Shown here one piece after another: positions 50,732-62,232 of a stretch of DNA of 64,000 nucleotides (the stretch's first letter is position 1; each line of letters starts with the position of its first letter). Source of the stretch: Tupaia tana (Eukaryota > Chordata > Mammalia > Scandentia > Tupaiidae); the NCBI GenBank assembly GCA_026018925.1, contig JAKSZU010000004.1, positions 17,824,095-17,888,094 of the forward strand. Reading direction: 5' to 3'. The notes beneath the pieces were generated by a model. The model worked only from the letters and a program-made list of their open reading frames with translations, searched no databases and was not told the DNA's origin. Made by a program: the position numbers and the translations under genes.

Positions 50732-52857
50732 CTAGGAGATAAGAGAAGATGTAAGGGCAATATTACTGTACTGATCAAGCTAGATGTTCACCCGGAAGGA
50801 AAGAAAAAGTGGGGGCTTTGAGGGACCCAAGAGCTTTACACTGATGGTTTTTAAATATCTTTGAGGACTATTGATTTGTTTTGACCCAGGAGGCAAAACT
50901 AAAGGCAAAACCATTATAGGAGATCATTAACTGTGGCAAGGAACTCACGGGCTAGATTAAAAGAGGATAGCAGAAGCCTGCTTTAACCAAGCTCATTAGC
51001 ACGTGGATTTAGATCTGCCACCAATCAAACTATATTCCCCAAACAGGGCAATGAATCCAAAAGCAGAGCCCCACTGGGGCATCCACTAGCCTCAGCGCCA
51101 GAAAGGCAGGACCCAGAGCCGGGCAAGAAGTAGGGCCCATGAAGATGAAACTATAGGCTCACAAACATCCCTACAGTGTGCCCAGGGACGCAAAAGGCCT
51201 TCAGGGGAGACAGTCTCTGTGAAGGCTGGGGATGGGGTCGAAAACAGCCTCAAATTACTTCATGTCCAAGGGCACAGACTTGAGTGCCTGGGGCCCATGG
51301 TGTCCTCTCCCTCCCTGCCTCCTTCATTGCAAAGGATGTAGGTAGGGCCCACTCAGAGCCTGCAGTTGACAGGTGTATGCCAGACTGCTGGATGAGGTCA
51401 CTTACTGCAGAAACATTATTATCTCTCACTGGCGAGCACCTGGCTCTCAATTTCGAAGGGAGACTTTGTGAAGCAGACACTTAGGCACTGGACAGATTGG
51501 GCAGGAAAAGGTCGGGACAGAGAGAATAAATAGGAGATGAGGTAGGGAAAGAGAAAAGGAGGAACAATGAGCCAGTGCCCAACCACAGTATGGTTTCTAA
51601 GACACTCCTGTATAGGCCTTCCCCTGTTAAAGATAAATTACTTATAGAACATGTCATGGCCCTGATCCAGAGTGGAGCCTTAATGCTCTTTGCCTGCAGT
51701 TAGAAATAATAAGATTTCTCTCAAGTCTCTGGGTCTAAATCCCCACCAGGGTGATTAAACCTTTACATCCTTCTAAAATAGAGGCACCCGAGCGCTGATG
51801 GGGCATACGGTGTGAGAGACTTTCAGACCAACCTTCAATAAACACAGGCTCTGGGTTGTTGGATTTTTTTTTTTTTTTCCTGACAGATTTTAAAATGGAA
51901 ACTGGCTCTTTGCCCATCGAGGGGAAAGGCCCACTCTCTTCTCAGAGGATCTGGCTGAACACGATCAGAGAAATGGCAAGTCTGCTCAGCAAGATTGATT
52001 AGAGCTGATGCACATCTATACGCTGTTCTCAGAGGCAAGTACACACAGCCATTAGGAGAGAGCACACAGAACGGCATTTTCAACACCCCGATCTAGAGCG
52101 TGTGGTTACACAGCCAAACACCCGACAGCTCAATTTAGGTGCATTCTTCCTTCCGTTTTTTGGATGTGATGACAGTGGATTTTCAATTATACTCCAGAAT
52201 GGAGAGCAGATAAAACACATGGATGAAAGGGATCCATGAAGGATCTCAAAATACTACTCCAGTCATCAGCTTCAAGCACAAGATATAACTGGGCTGTAAT
52301 AGGCTATGAAGTCAAAGAACGAAACCTAAACATCAGCACCGGAATACCCACCCTCACCAGGGTGGATTAAAAGGGAAAAAGTTGTCCAGATGCATTTACT
52401 GCTCACCGAGGGATGTCCCACAGAAATGAAACACGGCTTCATCTGTAGGAACTCAGTGGGGCAGAGGCTAAGAGTGAGGGCCCACTGTTCCTCCTGCCCA
52501 ATCTTGTCCCCATCTATTTTCTCGCCAGCACTTCCAGCCAAGTGCGGAGTGAACAGATTTGGGTGTCGGCCCTTTCCACTGCCCCTGCCCACGCTCTGAT
52601 GGAGGGCCGCAGGACAAGCAAACAGCCCAAAGGCAGGCAAGACGGCAGAGCAGTGCGCGTGCAGGCCATATCGTAACTCACGGGGGATGCTCAGGCATAC
52701 TTACGACTCCAGCTAGAAAACCCTGTTAGCGGCAATTTATCCTGGGCTTTTACCACAGCAGGGCCAAGGGAGCCTCTTGTGGAAGCAGCATACCTCCGAG
52801 CACCGCTGCACACTCGATATTAGATTTGATGGTTTCACACACAAAAAGACAGAGTAC
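50732..52857. other. MKNK1 5' intron, free of young SINEs
   Basis: About 2 kb without a young SINE. The 51880-52200 part is unique-looking and may be conserved noncoding DNA. Confidence 0.4.
52215..52345 (+). repeat. Local duplicate, copy 1 (partner 54305-54440)
   Basis: Shares ordered strings with 54305-54440: 'ctcaaaata', 'catcagctt', 'cacaa', 'aacatcagcac' and 'ggaat'. Identity looks lower than in the other pairs, perhaps 75 percent. It could also be two copies of an unnamed old repeat. Confidence 0.55.
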
Positions 52858-52964
52858 CTGGTCTATTCTGCATGGATTTCAATGGAAGAGCGTACGCCGA
52901 AAGGGACAAATGGCTAAAACTTTCCTTGGAAACAGAACTTGCTGAAGGACAGTTGTTTTTGAAA
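52858..52964 (-). other. MKNK1: Candidate alternative MKNK1 5' exon
   Basis: A minus-strand segment of 107 bases with a strong acceptor ('ttttccttcctag') and a fitting donor ('gaccag' then 'gtactc'). Its last ATG reads MQNRP and runs on, through the phase of the first coding exon, into EMGSSEP. It would therefore add six residues to the N-terminus. I do not recognise it from memory, and no RNA is available here to support it. Confidence 0.35.
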
Positions 52965-54204
52965 CTAGGAAGGAAAAATGTAGGAAGACAGTAAAGGGAA
53001 AGAAACATTTACACCTATTTTCATAAGGTGCAAGGTCGGGGAAGAAGTGTCATGATCTCACTAAGGGGCTGGTAGCTCCCCATCTGGAGCCTGGCTACAC
53101 ACACTATTTCATCTCAGACAGTCCATGGCAGGTCGGTGGGGCCTTAATTCGTGGTGCACACAATCACGGGATAAATGCCTCCTCAGGGTGTAAGGCGGCA
53201 CCTTGGCTGACCTGCTTCCTTGGCTAAACCCAGCTCATACTGTCCCACCCCTTTGCCACTCCCGGATAACTCCAGGTTAGTTAAGGTGTATGCAAACACT
53301 GTGATAATCCACCAGGCTCTGTGCAAAAGTGGGTAAGCTTCTGAAAGAGCTAGCAGTCAGTGCTCTGTCCTCTGCTCCCAAACACACCATGAGGAGCTCT
53401 GAACATCTCTGGGAGCACATCCCCATGTTCTTAAAGGCCAAGACTGTCCCCTGCTCATCGCCTCTCCTACCGGCTCAGTGTCAGACACATTTCAGCCATC
53501 AGAAACTGTGCGTTGATGATAGGAAATGATACATGTGCTAAGTGTTAGGTGCAGTGCAGGTTACACAGGCCCTCTAGGTTCTACTTGCTGAAAGAAACGT
53601 GGGTACACCTTTGCCCTGCAGTCAATGTGGAGTAGGCTAGGCAGTGCTAGTAATTCTATCAATTCCCTGACAGACAAAAGCACTCTCAAGAAAAGCCCTG
53701 GGACACACGAGGTCCTTAACTTTCCAGCCAGGAGCCTGGTCTTTGCCATAGGATTGGGCAATGTGTCTGTTATTTTAGGGGAGGCAGTGAGCACTTCATT
53801 TCAGGTTTCACACAGACCCCAGCTGGTCTGGAAGGTCCCAGCACTTCTGCTGCCTCTCACCTCACCTGCTGCTTGGACAGGGCTCTGTGGTCCACGGCTG
53901 TGTAGAGAGGTAGAGGTGGAATTGAAGAGGAACCATGACACTGATAGGGAATGTAGAGGAGCCTGGCATCAGGAGAATATCCAGACAGCACCAAGGTTAA
54001 GTTATTTTGCCTCTTAGAGTCTCTGCTTCCTCATTTATAGACTAGATTTAAAAATACACGCACCCTGTCCAACTCATGGGGTTGCTGTAAGGACCCAATG
54101 ATATATTTAATATAAATGCACTTCAAAAACATGTATATATACACACAATTAACATACAACAGAGTAGAACACTGGACAGAAGCAGAAGTTCTTAATAGTA
54201 CTAC

Positions 54205-54330
54205 AATTTTAGAGAGTGTCAGGCTCCATGCTGGGTATTTCATATACATTATCTCTAATTCTGATAACAATCCCCAAAGATAAATATTTTACCATATTTC
54301 AGGTAAGGAAACATATGGATAAAAGGAATT
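54205..54330. repeat. MIR-like remnant
   Basis: Has 'catgctgggtatttcatata', 'attatctctaattctgataa' and 'caggtaaggaaacatatgga'. Confidence 0.6.
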
Positions 54331-54440
54331 CACACAGAACCTCAAAATATAATTCTAGCCATCAGCTTTAAACACAATCTATATCCAGGGACTACAAAAG
54401 CCTATGGATTCCAAGAATGAAACATCAGCACTGGAATGAC
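54305..54440 (+). repeat. Local duplicate, copy 2 (partner 52215-52345)
   Basis: See 52215. It overlaps the end of the MIR-like piece. Confidence 0.55.
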
Positions 54441-54835
54441 CAAGGTAAACTGCAGGCTCTGAGTAGGTGGCTGGTTAAATAACCTACAAAATGTCAAACA
54501 CCTAGTTAGTGGCTTAACTGGGATTCACATTCAACGCTTCTCATTTAAGTGCCAGACATTTCTAATCTACAGCTGTTTTCTCGGTAGGGTGTTTTTTCTT
54601 TTCTTTTTTATATTCTTCAATATTCTCTAAATTACATACAATAAATTTATTTTTATGCTATTATTGTTTAAATCAAGTTTTATTTTCTAATATAATATAT
54701 AATAATTTTTCTCTGATACACATTAGAATTTAGAATCTGATTATAGTTTTAAAAATTGTGTCTAGGATTTTTTTGTATTGAAATTCAACATGTAGTAATG
54801 AAAAAAAAAAAATTCCAGAATATTGGTGCCTCAGG

Positions 54836-55006
54836 GACTAGCAGGTGGTGTGTTGCTTAAGGTGCTGGACACTCCCATATGGCTCACCATGGTTTGAGTC
54901 CTGGACCTGGTGGCTTGCTTTCTCACTTCTCTCTCTCTCTCTTTGTGGTCAAATTAAAATAAATGAATGAATAAATAAACTTAAATAAATAATTCTTAAA
55001 AAGAGA
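54836..55006 (+). mobile_element. tRNA-derived SINE, short-body type
   Basis: Head 'gactagcaggtggtgtgttg', short body, then 'aaataaacttaaataaat'. Target repeat of the 'atactggtgcct' type on both sides. Confidence 0.88.
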
Positions 55007-55059
55007 ATACTGGTGCCTTAAAGATATTAATATTGAAAATGCCATTTTAATTTTTATCT

Positions 55060-55110
55060 TTTAAAAATATTTTATTTAAGTTTATTTGTTAGTATTTTAA
55101 TTTGATCAGA

Positions 55111-55153
<43 letters not shown>

Positions 55154-55240
55154 AAGTGAGAAAGTAAGCTGCCAGGTCCAGGACCCGAACTGTAGTTGCC
55201 TATGTGGGAGTCCAGCACCTTTAACCACCACTGCCCCTAT
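55060..55240 (-). mobile_element. tRNA-derived SINE, short-body type, (GA)n expansion
   Basis: Reverse short-form copy with about 20 GA units at 55112-55150 and the head 'aagctgccaggtccaggac'. Confidence 0.85.
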
Positions 55241-55267
55241 TTTTATCTATTTTAAATGCTTAAAGAG

Positions 55268-55512
55268 TGTTTGTTTGTTTGTTTTGCAATAGGGTGCCTG
55301 TGCTCACTGGAGAGAGAGAGGGGGGGAAAAAGTAAGAAATAATCTCCAAGGGGGGATGGCCTTGCAGTAATCCCTTCTCTCTTCTCCTTTCAGAATTTTG
55401 GGCATGCAAGCACATGCACTAGGTATGCGTTTCAGCTCTCAGGTCCAGGACTTGAACCACTCAGTTGACCATGTGGGATCCAGTTGCCTTAACTACCATG
55501 CCATCTGATGAC
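55268..55512 (-). mobile_element. tRNA-derived SINE, diverged
   Basis: Reverse copy: 'ttttgcaatagggtgcctgt' to 'ccatgccatctgatgac'. Confidence 0.8.
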
Positions 55513-55548
55513 TATTTAAATGCTATTTTCAAAAAAGAAATACTTTGA

Positions 55549-55819
55549 GGCTGGCTCTGTAGCCTAGTGATTAAGGGAGCCAGGTCCCACGTGGCTGACC
55601 ATGGCTTGAATCTGGCCCCAGCAGTTTGAAAAAAAAGTTACCCAACTTACATACACATGTACCCACATGTGTACGAGTGTCCAAAACCTAGACAGGATGG
55701 AGACATGGAGGAGAAAGGATTCTACCTTGACCACACCCCACTACAAGGTACTTTCTCCCTTCCCTCTCTGGAGAGGACAGGGGCTCTCTAGCAATCAAAA
55801 AATAAATAAATAAATAAAG
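55549..55819 (+). mobile_element. tRNA-derived SINE, second subfamily
   Basis: Head 'aggctggctctgtagcctag', body 'ctagacaggatggagacatg', tail (AAAT)n. Confidence 0.82.
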
Positions 55820-55964
55820 GGCCAGTAAAAGTTAGCCATGTACTAACCAGAATTTTTTTTAATAAACCTTAGCCCAGAGCTTCTCCAGCAGTGTGCTGTG
55901 AATGAGATATTGTCTCCTTACCAGGTCCCTATCCCAGGGCTCATTGTTCCCATAATTCTGCTGA
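55820..55964 (+). repeat. Local duplicate, copy 1 (partner 57780-57925)
   Basis: Near-identical to 57780-57925 from 'ggccagtaaaagttagcca' to 'cataattctgctgaa', with only a handful of differences. The flanks differ, and copy 1 begins right at the tail of the SINE at 55549. Confidence 0.93.
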
Positions 55965-56662
55965 ATTTTTTTTGTTTGTAAAAACAAAAACTGCACCGAA
56001 CATTCCAGCCTAAGAGCAAGTGGCTCTTTAGCACTGCTGGAACAATGGCAAGTTGCTGAGCTTCTCTGAGTATCAGCTCTTTATATGCAAAATGAGGTAA
56101 GAGTAAGGCCTGGGCAGCTGCATCGCAAGGCTGGTGAGGCTCAAACACGAGACTCGACATGAAAGCACAGCTGACTTACTCATAAAACAAAACTGTATTC
56201 ATGGACACCAACTGATTGTCCAGTGCTAGGAAAAATATGAGAGAAGACATAGCCTCTGCCCTCCTGGCATTTAAATCTGCTGCTGTGTAAAATAATGTTA
56301 ACACAGTAGGACGAATGTGACAGAGAAGATGAAGGGCTGGTGAGCAGAAGAGAAGAATCTAACCCCGGTAGCTTGAAGAGACAGCTAAGCCAAGGAGGAG
56401 TGGGGACTGGCTGAGGGATAGGGAGAGGGTCTGGGAGAGAGTGTCCCAGATGGAGGAAGAGCATGTACTCAGTAAGGCCTGCAGGGGAGGTAGGAGGCCA
56501 GTTAATGCCACTGCCCATCATTAAGCTGGATGGGCAGAGAGTACGTGGGGAGGAGGGATGACAGCTCAGTCACTACTGATGATAATAAACGTTTCTACTC
56601 TTAAGCACATATGTATATATCTTGTTTTCTCCATTAAAATGGGGATGCACATTTTCTTTCTT
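55965..56662. other. Intron sequence, no element recognised
   Basis: No repeat or exon recognised. Confidence 0.4.
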
Positions 56663-56872
56663 GTTTAAAAGAATTATTTATTTGACTTTATCATTATTAT
56701 CACTTTTAAATTTGTTATAGAGCATGTGCGCTCACTAGAGAGAGACAGGGAGAGAGGGAGGAGGAAGGAAGAGAGGGAGAGGGAGGAAGCAAGCCATCAG
56801 GTCCAGGATTTGAACTGTGGTCGGCCATGTGGGAGTCCAGTGCCTTAACCACCATGCTACCTGCTGGTCCTA
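56663..56872 (-). mobile_element. tRNA-derived SINE, short-body type
   Basis: Reverse short-form copy with target repeat 'gggatgcacattttc' on both sides. Confidence 0.92.
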
Positions 56873-57505
56873 GGGATGCACATTTTCATTTCTCTAAAAA
56901 CCTGTTAGTCAACAAGCATTGATCATACTGGAAGTGTAGCAGGTGTTAAGGACACAGATCTAAGAATCGACCTGGCCTTCAGAAAGAACTATGTCATTTC
57001 TCCATAAAGTCTTATCAGCCACACTTCCTGCGAAGTCACTATACCCGTACTCCACATTCTGACAGTCTATAGAGCACTCACCAGCTCTCACATCTGGGGT
57101 GTAATACCAAAGATGACCATCTTTCCCTCTAGTTCACATACTTCTCCCAACCACTCTGGAGTTCTTTTCAAGGTCCCAACCTGTAAGAGTGATTTCTCTG
57201 TCACAAGAGCTTTCTAGAGCAAGAACGGTGGTGAGAGCAAGCTAATGAGAACAGTTACTGACTCGGCTGCCTTCTCAGGCATCAGCTAGACTCAGGCCCT
57301 GCAACAAATAGAGACCCAAGAAAATAAAAGGAAACCGAGTAATTACAAGGGAGTGAGATGAACAGTTACCAAAGGGATCAAGAAATGTGAGAAATGTGAA
57401 CAGAGAAGGAGGCCATAAGGAGGGACCAGGGGAGGCTGACCCCAGTATGTTTACATCTCTGAAGCAGTAGTAGTTGTAGCTGCAGTAACACACACACGTA
57501 CATGG
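56873..57505. other. Intron sequence, no element recognised
   Basis: No repeat or exon recognised. Confidence 0.4.
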
Positions 57506-57509
57506 TGTT

Positions 57510-57740
57510 TACCAGAAGCCAGGTATGCTCTAAGCACTTTATGAGTACTACACTCTATATACCAAAGTATTTCTCTTCACAACTCTCTGAGGTAAATATA
57601 ATTACTATCCACATTTTGTAGATGGAGAAACTGAGGTACGAAGAGATTAAGTGATTTGCCCATGGTCACATAGCTAGTAAGTGGAAGAGCTGGAATTTAA
57701 CCTAGGAAGTTGGCTCAGAATTCAACATTTTAACCATTAC
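57510..57740 (+). repeat. MIR-type ancient SINE
   Basis: Has 'tatgctctaagcactttatg', 'tgtagatggagaaactgagg' and 'tgcccatggtcacatagcta', near full length. Confidence 0.88.
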
Positions 57741-57779
57741 ACTGTATTTCAACATGAATGCTGAAAGGCAGGAGGAGAT

Positions 57780-57925
57780 GGCCAGTAAAAGTTAGCCACG
57801 TACTAACCAGAATTTTTTTTAATAAACCTTAGCCCAGAGCTTCTCCAGCAGTGTGCTGTGAATGAGATACTGTCTCCTTACCAGGCCCCTGTCCCAGGGC
57901 TCACTGTTCCCATAATTCTGCTGAA
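57780..57925 (+). repeat. Local duplicate, copy 2 (partner 55820-55964)
   Basis: See 55820. Here the copy is followed by unrelated unique sequence ('cagttccatttcctgcctg'). Confidence 0.93.
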
Positions 57926-59082
57926 CAGTTCCATTTCCTGCCTGTGCCATGATGTCAAAGGTTGGGCAGTACTGCTCTAGCTTATATAAATACCAGGAAT
58001 TAGAACTCCATTACCGTTATTATACTAATCTAAAATCTAATTTATCAGAAGTTTCTTCTTGCTCTGAGATAGCTCTGTATTTTGTGTTTTCCATATTTTA
58101 AAAGATGAGCTACAAGCAAAGTCCAACCACATTATTTCATGGCAGTGCTCAGCTCATCCAAGGAACAAGGCTACACTCTTCTTCTGCCTGACCTATTAGG
58201 TAGTTGATCTGTTTTCTGATGACATCAGTAATATGTAGGAGTCATGCAAAGGGTACAAACAACAATTAGTCAGCTACACACGAGCCACCTGTGCAAGCAG
58301 CCCAATCAAAGGACAGTATGTCTGCAAGCGTGATTCTAAGGTGCTAGGGTGTTTCAGAGGTTTTCCCCAAGAGTCCTTGTGGCTGGAGAGCATTATGCAG
58401 GTTGCAGCGTCTCATTCAGCTGCAATGAGACTGGCAGGGGAGGCCTGCGTGGGTACCAGTGGGATGATCACTACAAGCCTCACACAGAGCCAGGGTAGTA
58501 AGTCCCAGATGCAAAAGGTACTCAGGTCTATTTTGTCTCTCTCTGTTCTGATGCTGGAATCCCAAGTGGCCTTCAGAGTGCCTCCGCATCGTCTGGTAGA
58601 AGGAAAGACAAGAGAAAGGATGTGATGGGGCGAAGGAAGTATGTGCTTAAGAAACAGCAAACCAGAGTGAAGGGCTGGATTCGCGTGAGTCGCTGACCGC
58701 TATAAAGCTGACCAAGGCAGGCTACATCGGGTTACCCACACTTACTAATACGGCCTACAGGCCCCTTCAATACCTGGTCCCTGTCTACTTTCCAGCTTCA
58801 ACAACCAACAGACAGTCTTTGATAACAAACAGAAATAGTGGCTTATTTAATTCCATAAGTGCTTTTCCTTGAGACAGCCACTGCCCTCTGGTATTCAGCA
58901 GAAATGCTCTATGAACTCTTCCATTCTGCCCGACAGAATATAGAGAAGATGAGTTACTCAAGGGCTGAGAGTCAATAAAATTAGTAAGTTTAACTGCTTC
59001 ATCAAGGACATTCTTAAGTGAAAATTGCATTTTCAAAAAACTGGCTATGAGCAGTAGAAAACAATGCCTGCTGGCCTAGTTC
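57926..59082. other. Intron sequence, no element recognised
   Basis: Unique-looking. The open frame at 58341-58625 has no recognised resemblance. Confidence 0.4.
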
Positions 59083-59228
59083 GGCTTAGCTAAGTTCTAG
59101 TGCCCGGCTAAATACTGAAAACCATGATCTGCTTAGACAACCTCTCACCTGCCCCTCTTTCTGGAAATATCAGGAAACTTCAATGTGAAGTAATCTAAAG
59201 AGTTAAGTGAAATGTACATCCAATCTTA
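59083..59228 (+). repeat. Local duplicate, copy 1 (partner 60344-60488)
   Basis: Matches 60344-60488 at roughly 90 percent, for example 'aaccatgatctgcttagaca' and 'tgaagtaatctaaagag'. The similarity stops where the second copy meets the exon at 60489. Confidence 0.93.
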
Positions 59229-60343
59229 GCTCATCAGCAGCATCTACCCATACTTGCTGTGCAACCACAGATAACATCTGAGTACTATTACGAACATAGC
59301 TCTGATCGTTCAGATGATCTGAAAGGGCTTCAGGGGCTCTTAAGGTCTGGAGAGTCTTACCACCCTCTGTTCCAGGCAATGGGGAGGGCCTGGGGAGGCC
59401 CAGAGCTGTCCCAGAGGCCATCGTGCTAGCTTGGTGTGCAGAACAAACTGGAGGCTGCCCAGAGGTGGAGGGGCAGAGAGAGCCTGTCTAAGCAGCCTGG
59501 ACGAAGGCAAGGAAGGCCTGCAACCAAGTGGGGATAGCAGGGATGGAAAGGAAGAAAAAGACTCAAAGTGTGAGGGATTGAAGCCACAGCACAGCATTGG
59601 TCCTAGTCCTGTCAAAACAAAGGAGGTGATGAAGGAGTCAAAGACTACTGCCGTCGTGAAGGAAGTGACAGTGTCTACTTCCTCTCTGCCCCTCCCCCAC
59701 TGCCTACATGGACTCAGGAAGACCCCAGCACGTCTTTATGAATACATGCGTTGTTTCATCAAAGTCAGGTAACCATAAGAACAGTCAGTCACACTATCAA
59801 GAAGAGGAGAATTCTGGAAGAGGAGCCAGTTTGGGGATGAGGAACAGGGGAAGACAGTGGTGCCACTGAGAAACTTCAGGTGAAGAAGAAGGCGAAGACA
59901 CATATTAGTAGAGGACAATGAAAACTCAGATCAGGCCAAAATGATTCTCACTCGGGCCTTATCTGACTCAAATCTATAAATGAGGCGTTACTTATAACCT
60001 GCCCGGCATGACAAAAATCTCAAATTAGAGTCTAACGTAGAACACTTCAAGATGTCATCATATGTGTCATAAAGAAGTTGTTAAAAAACCTGAAAAAATA
60101 CTTCTCAAATTACTAACAATGGTTACATGGGGAGAATGGGACTGGGTGGGTACAAGAATTTTACATTTATACTTCTGCTGTATTTGACTTTATTTTGTTA
60201 TTAATGCAGTTGTTTTACCTTTATAATTAAAAGTAGGCAAATATGTTTTACTTACTGCTCGGTTTTCCTTATGACTCTCTGTCATTTGATGCTGGTAGAA
60301 ATATGCTCCTCCTTACTAAGTCACTGTCTCAGTCATGCCAGGC
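59229..60343. other. Intron sequence, no element recognised
   Basis: No repeat or exon recognised. Confidence 0.4.
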
Positions 60344-60488
60344 AGCTTAGCTAATCCTAGTGCCCGACCAAATACTGAAAACCATGATCTGCTTAGACAA
60401 CCTCTCACCCACCCCTTCCTCTGGAAATATCAGGAAATTTCAATGTGAAGTAATCTAAAGAGCAAGTGAAATGTACATCCAATCTTAC
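60344..60488 (+). repeat. Local duplicate, copy 2, ending at an exon border
   Basis: See 59083. This copy holds the splice donor ('gtaagatt' on the minus strand) of the exon at 60489-60579. Confidence 0.93.
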
Positions 60489-60579
60489 CTACAGGTCTGC
60501 TCAGTTTTTGAGAAGTGAGCCTCTTAAACTTGAAATTCCAAATTAAATAATATTCCTGTGCAGTGTTGGTGTCTTCTAG
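60489..60579 (-). other. MKNK1: MKNK1 upstream exon, start codon of the long form lost
   Basis: On the minus strand this ends with codons for TSQKLSRPV and one base, then donor 'gtaaga'. That aligns with the human long N-terminus (MVSSQKLEKPIE before MGSSEP) and is in phase with the first coding exon. Where human has the initiator Met, this sequence has AGG (Arg). An in-frame TAG lies further up in the exon with no ATG after it. The exon is therefore probably 5' UTR here. The acceptor is 'cttcctgtag' (start 60579) or a tag four bases on (start 60575). Confidence 0.6.
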
Positions 60580-60795
60580 CTACAGGAAGGGTTTCAACAG
60601 CCTCTGCACACAGCTGACGTTCTTCAGTTCTCCATCTGCCTCTGTTTCATCATATCTGGCAAGAAAATCTTCAAAAAGCAGAAATAGGAAGGATATCAAA
60701 ATGCTGACGTCTTGAAGAGGACCAGAGAAGATACAGATCCACCCGGGTGTTCCCCAAACCGGGGTTATACCAGTAAGTAGGAAGACACAAGGATG
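60580..60795. other. Intron sequence upstream of the exon at 60489
   Basis: No element recognised. From here to 64000 is probably the next MKNK1 intron, since no promoter-like CpG island is seen. Confidence 0.4.
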
Positions 60796-60890
60796 GGGGC
60801 TGGCAAGTGGTGTGGTGATTAAGGTGCTGGACTCCCATATAGTCGACCGCGATTTGAGTCCTGGACCTGGTGGCTTGCTTTCTCATTTTC

Positions 60891-60942
<52 letters not shown>

Positions 60943-60950
60943 TTTTTTTT
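60796..60950 (+). mobile_element. Short-body SINE with (TTTC)n, split by an insertion
   Basis: Head 'gggggctggcaagtggtgtg', then a long TTTC run at 60892-60941. It continues after the inserted SINE at about 61107-61182 ('ctctctctctctctctttcc', 'aaataaag'). Confidence 0.82.
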
Positions 60951-61106
60951 AAGAATTATTTTATTTAACTTTATATATTTATTTATCTTAATTTGATCAG
61001 AGAGGGATAGAGTGAGAGAGAGAGAGAGAGAGAGGGTCCAGTACTCAAACCGTAGTCAGCCACGTGGGAGTCTAGCACCCTTAACCGCCATGCCACCTGC
61101 TAGTCC
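60951..61106 (-). mobile_element. tRNA-derived SINE, short-body type, nested
   Basis: Reverse short-form copy inside the element at 60796: 'gaattattttatttaacttt' to 'ccacctgctagtccc'. Confidence 0.82.
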
Positions 61107-61197
61107 CTCTCTCTCTCTCTCTCTTTCCCCCCAATCAAATTAATAAAATAAATAAAGTGAAATAAAATAACTCTTTAAAAAAAAAAACAAAAAACAA

Positions 61198-61460
61198 GGG
61201 ACCAGCAGTTGGTGTGATGGCTATGTCGCTGGACTCAAATGTAGTCGACCACGATTCGAATTCCAGACCCGGTGGCTTAAAACTCACGCATGGCGCATGT
61301 GTGTGCATGCCCAAGATCCTAAGAGGAGAATGGAGGAGAAGGGATTGTGGCATGGCCATCCCCCCCCTGGGGGGTGATTTTTCGCTTTCTGTCTCTCTGT
61401 CTCTGTCTTTCTGGAGTGCACACGCACCCTATAGCAAAAACCTCTCCAAAAAAAAAAAAG
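61198..61460 (+). mobile_element. tRNA-derived SINE (dominant family)
   Basis: Full-length forward copy, 'gggaccagcagttggtgtga' to the A tail. Confidence 0.92.
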
Positions 61461-61954
61461 TAGACAGACACAAGGTAATCAGACTTCCCCAGTCTTTGAA
61501 ATCAGACATTTGAATATTTGAAAGTGCTGATATTAAGCATTAGGAGATATAACAAGGGTCTGAGTAAAAATTCTCAGGGTCTGTTTCCACTGTGGGATTT
61601 CAGACCCCAAAGGATGAACTGGATCCAGATGACAGAGATGGACGCTGTTGTTTGTCTCTGTGCCATCTCACGCAGAAGGTAAAAGGGGACACTTCCCTGC
61701 TGCCTACTTTTTAGAGATGAATAGGTTCTGACTTCATCTGCTATTGGCCAGATCAAACTTTCACAGCCAAGAGGCAACAAAGCCAGAAGATAAAGTAGAT
61801 GCTGAGCACAGCAGGTGGCAGAACAGAACAAAGTTTTGTGACAAATGCATAATTACTGCTAGTTTTCAATCTAATGACTTCATTTTCTGCATGTCCCCTC
61901 TCCTATTTATTAATCCTGTGGCTCTAGAAATCACTTGTTAAGTTGTTTTGTCAG
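61461..61954. other. Intron sequence, no element recognised
   Basis: No repeat or exon recognised. Confidence 0.4.
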
Positions 61955-62232
61955 GACAGCAGATGGCGTAATGGTTACGTTGCTGGATTCCCATGTGGTC
62001 AACCACTGTTCAAATCCCAGACCTGGTGGCTTAAAACTCATGCTAGGCACGTAAGCATGTGTGCCCAAGATCCTGAGAGGAGAATGGAAGGGGGGACTGT
62101 GGTGTGGCCATCCTCCTGGGGGGGGGGTGTGATTTTGTGCTTTCTATCTCTCTGTCTCTCTAGTGAGCACACGTGCCCTATAGCAAAAAAATCTCTCTTA
62201 AAACCAAAGCCAAAACCAAAACAACAAAAAAA
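61955..62232 (+). mobile_element. tRNA-derived SINE, moderately diverged
   Basis: Head 'ggacagcagatggcgtaatg', the C/G palindrome region expanded ('cctgggggggggtgtg'), tail with CCAAAA units. 'ttgttttgtc' before and 'ttggtttgtc' after form a target repeat. Confidence 0.88.
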
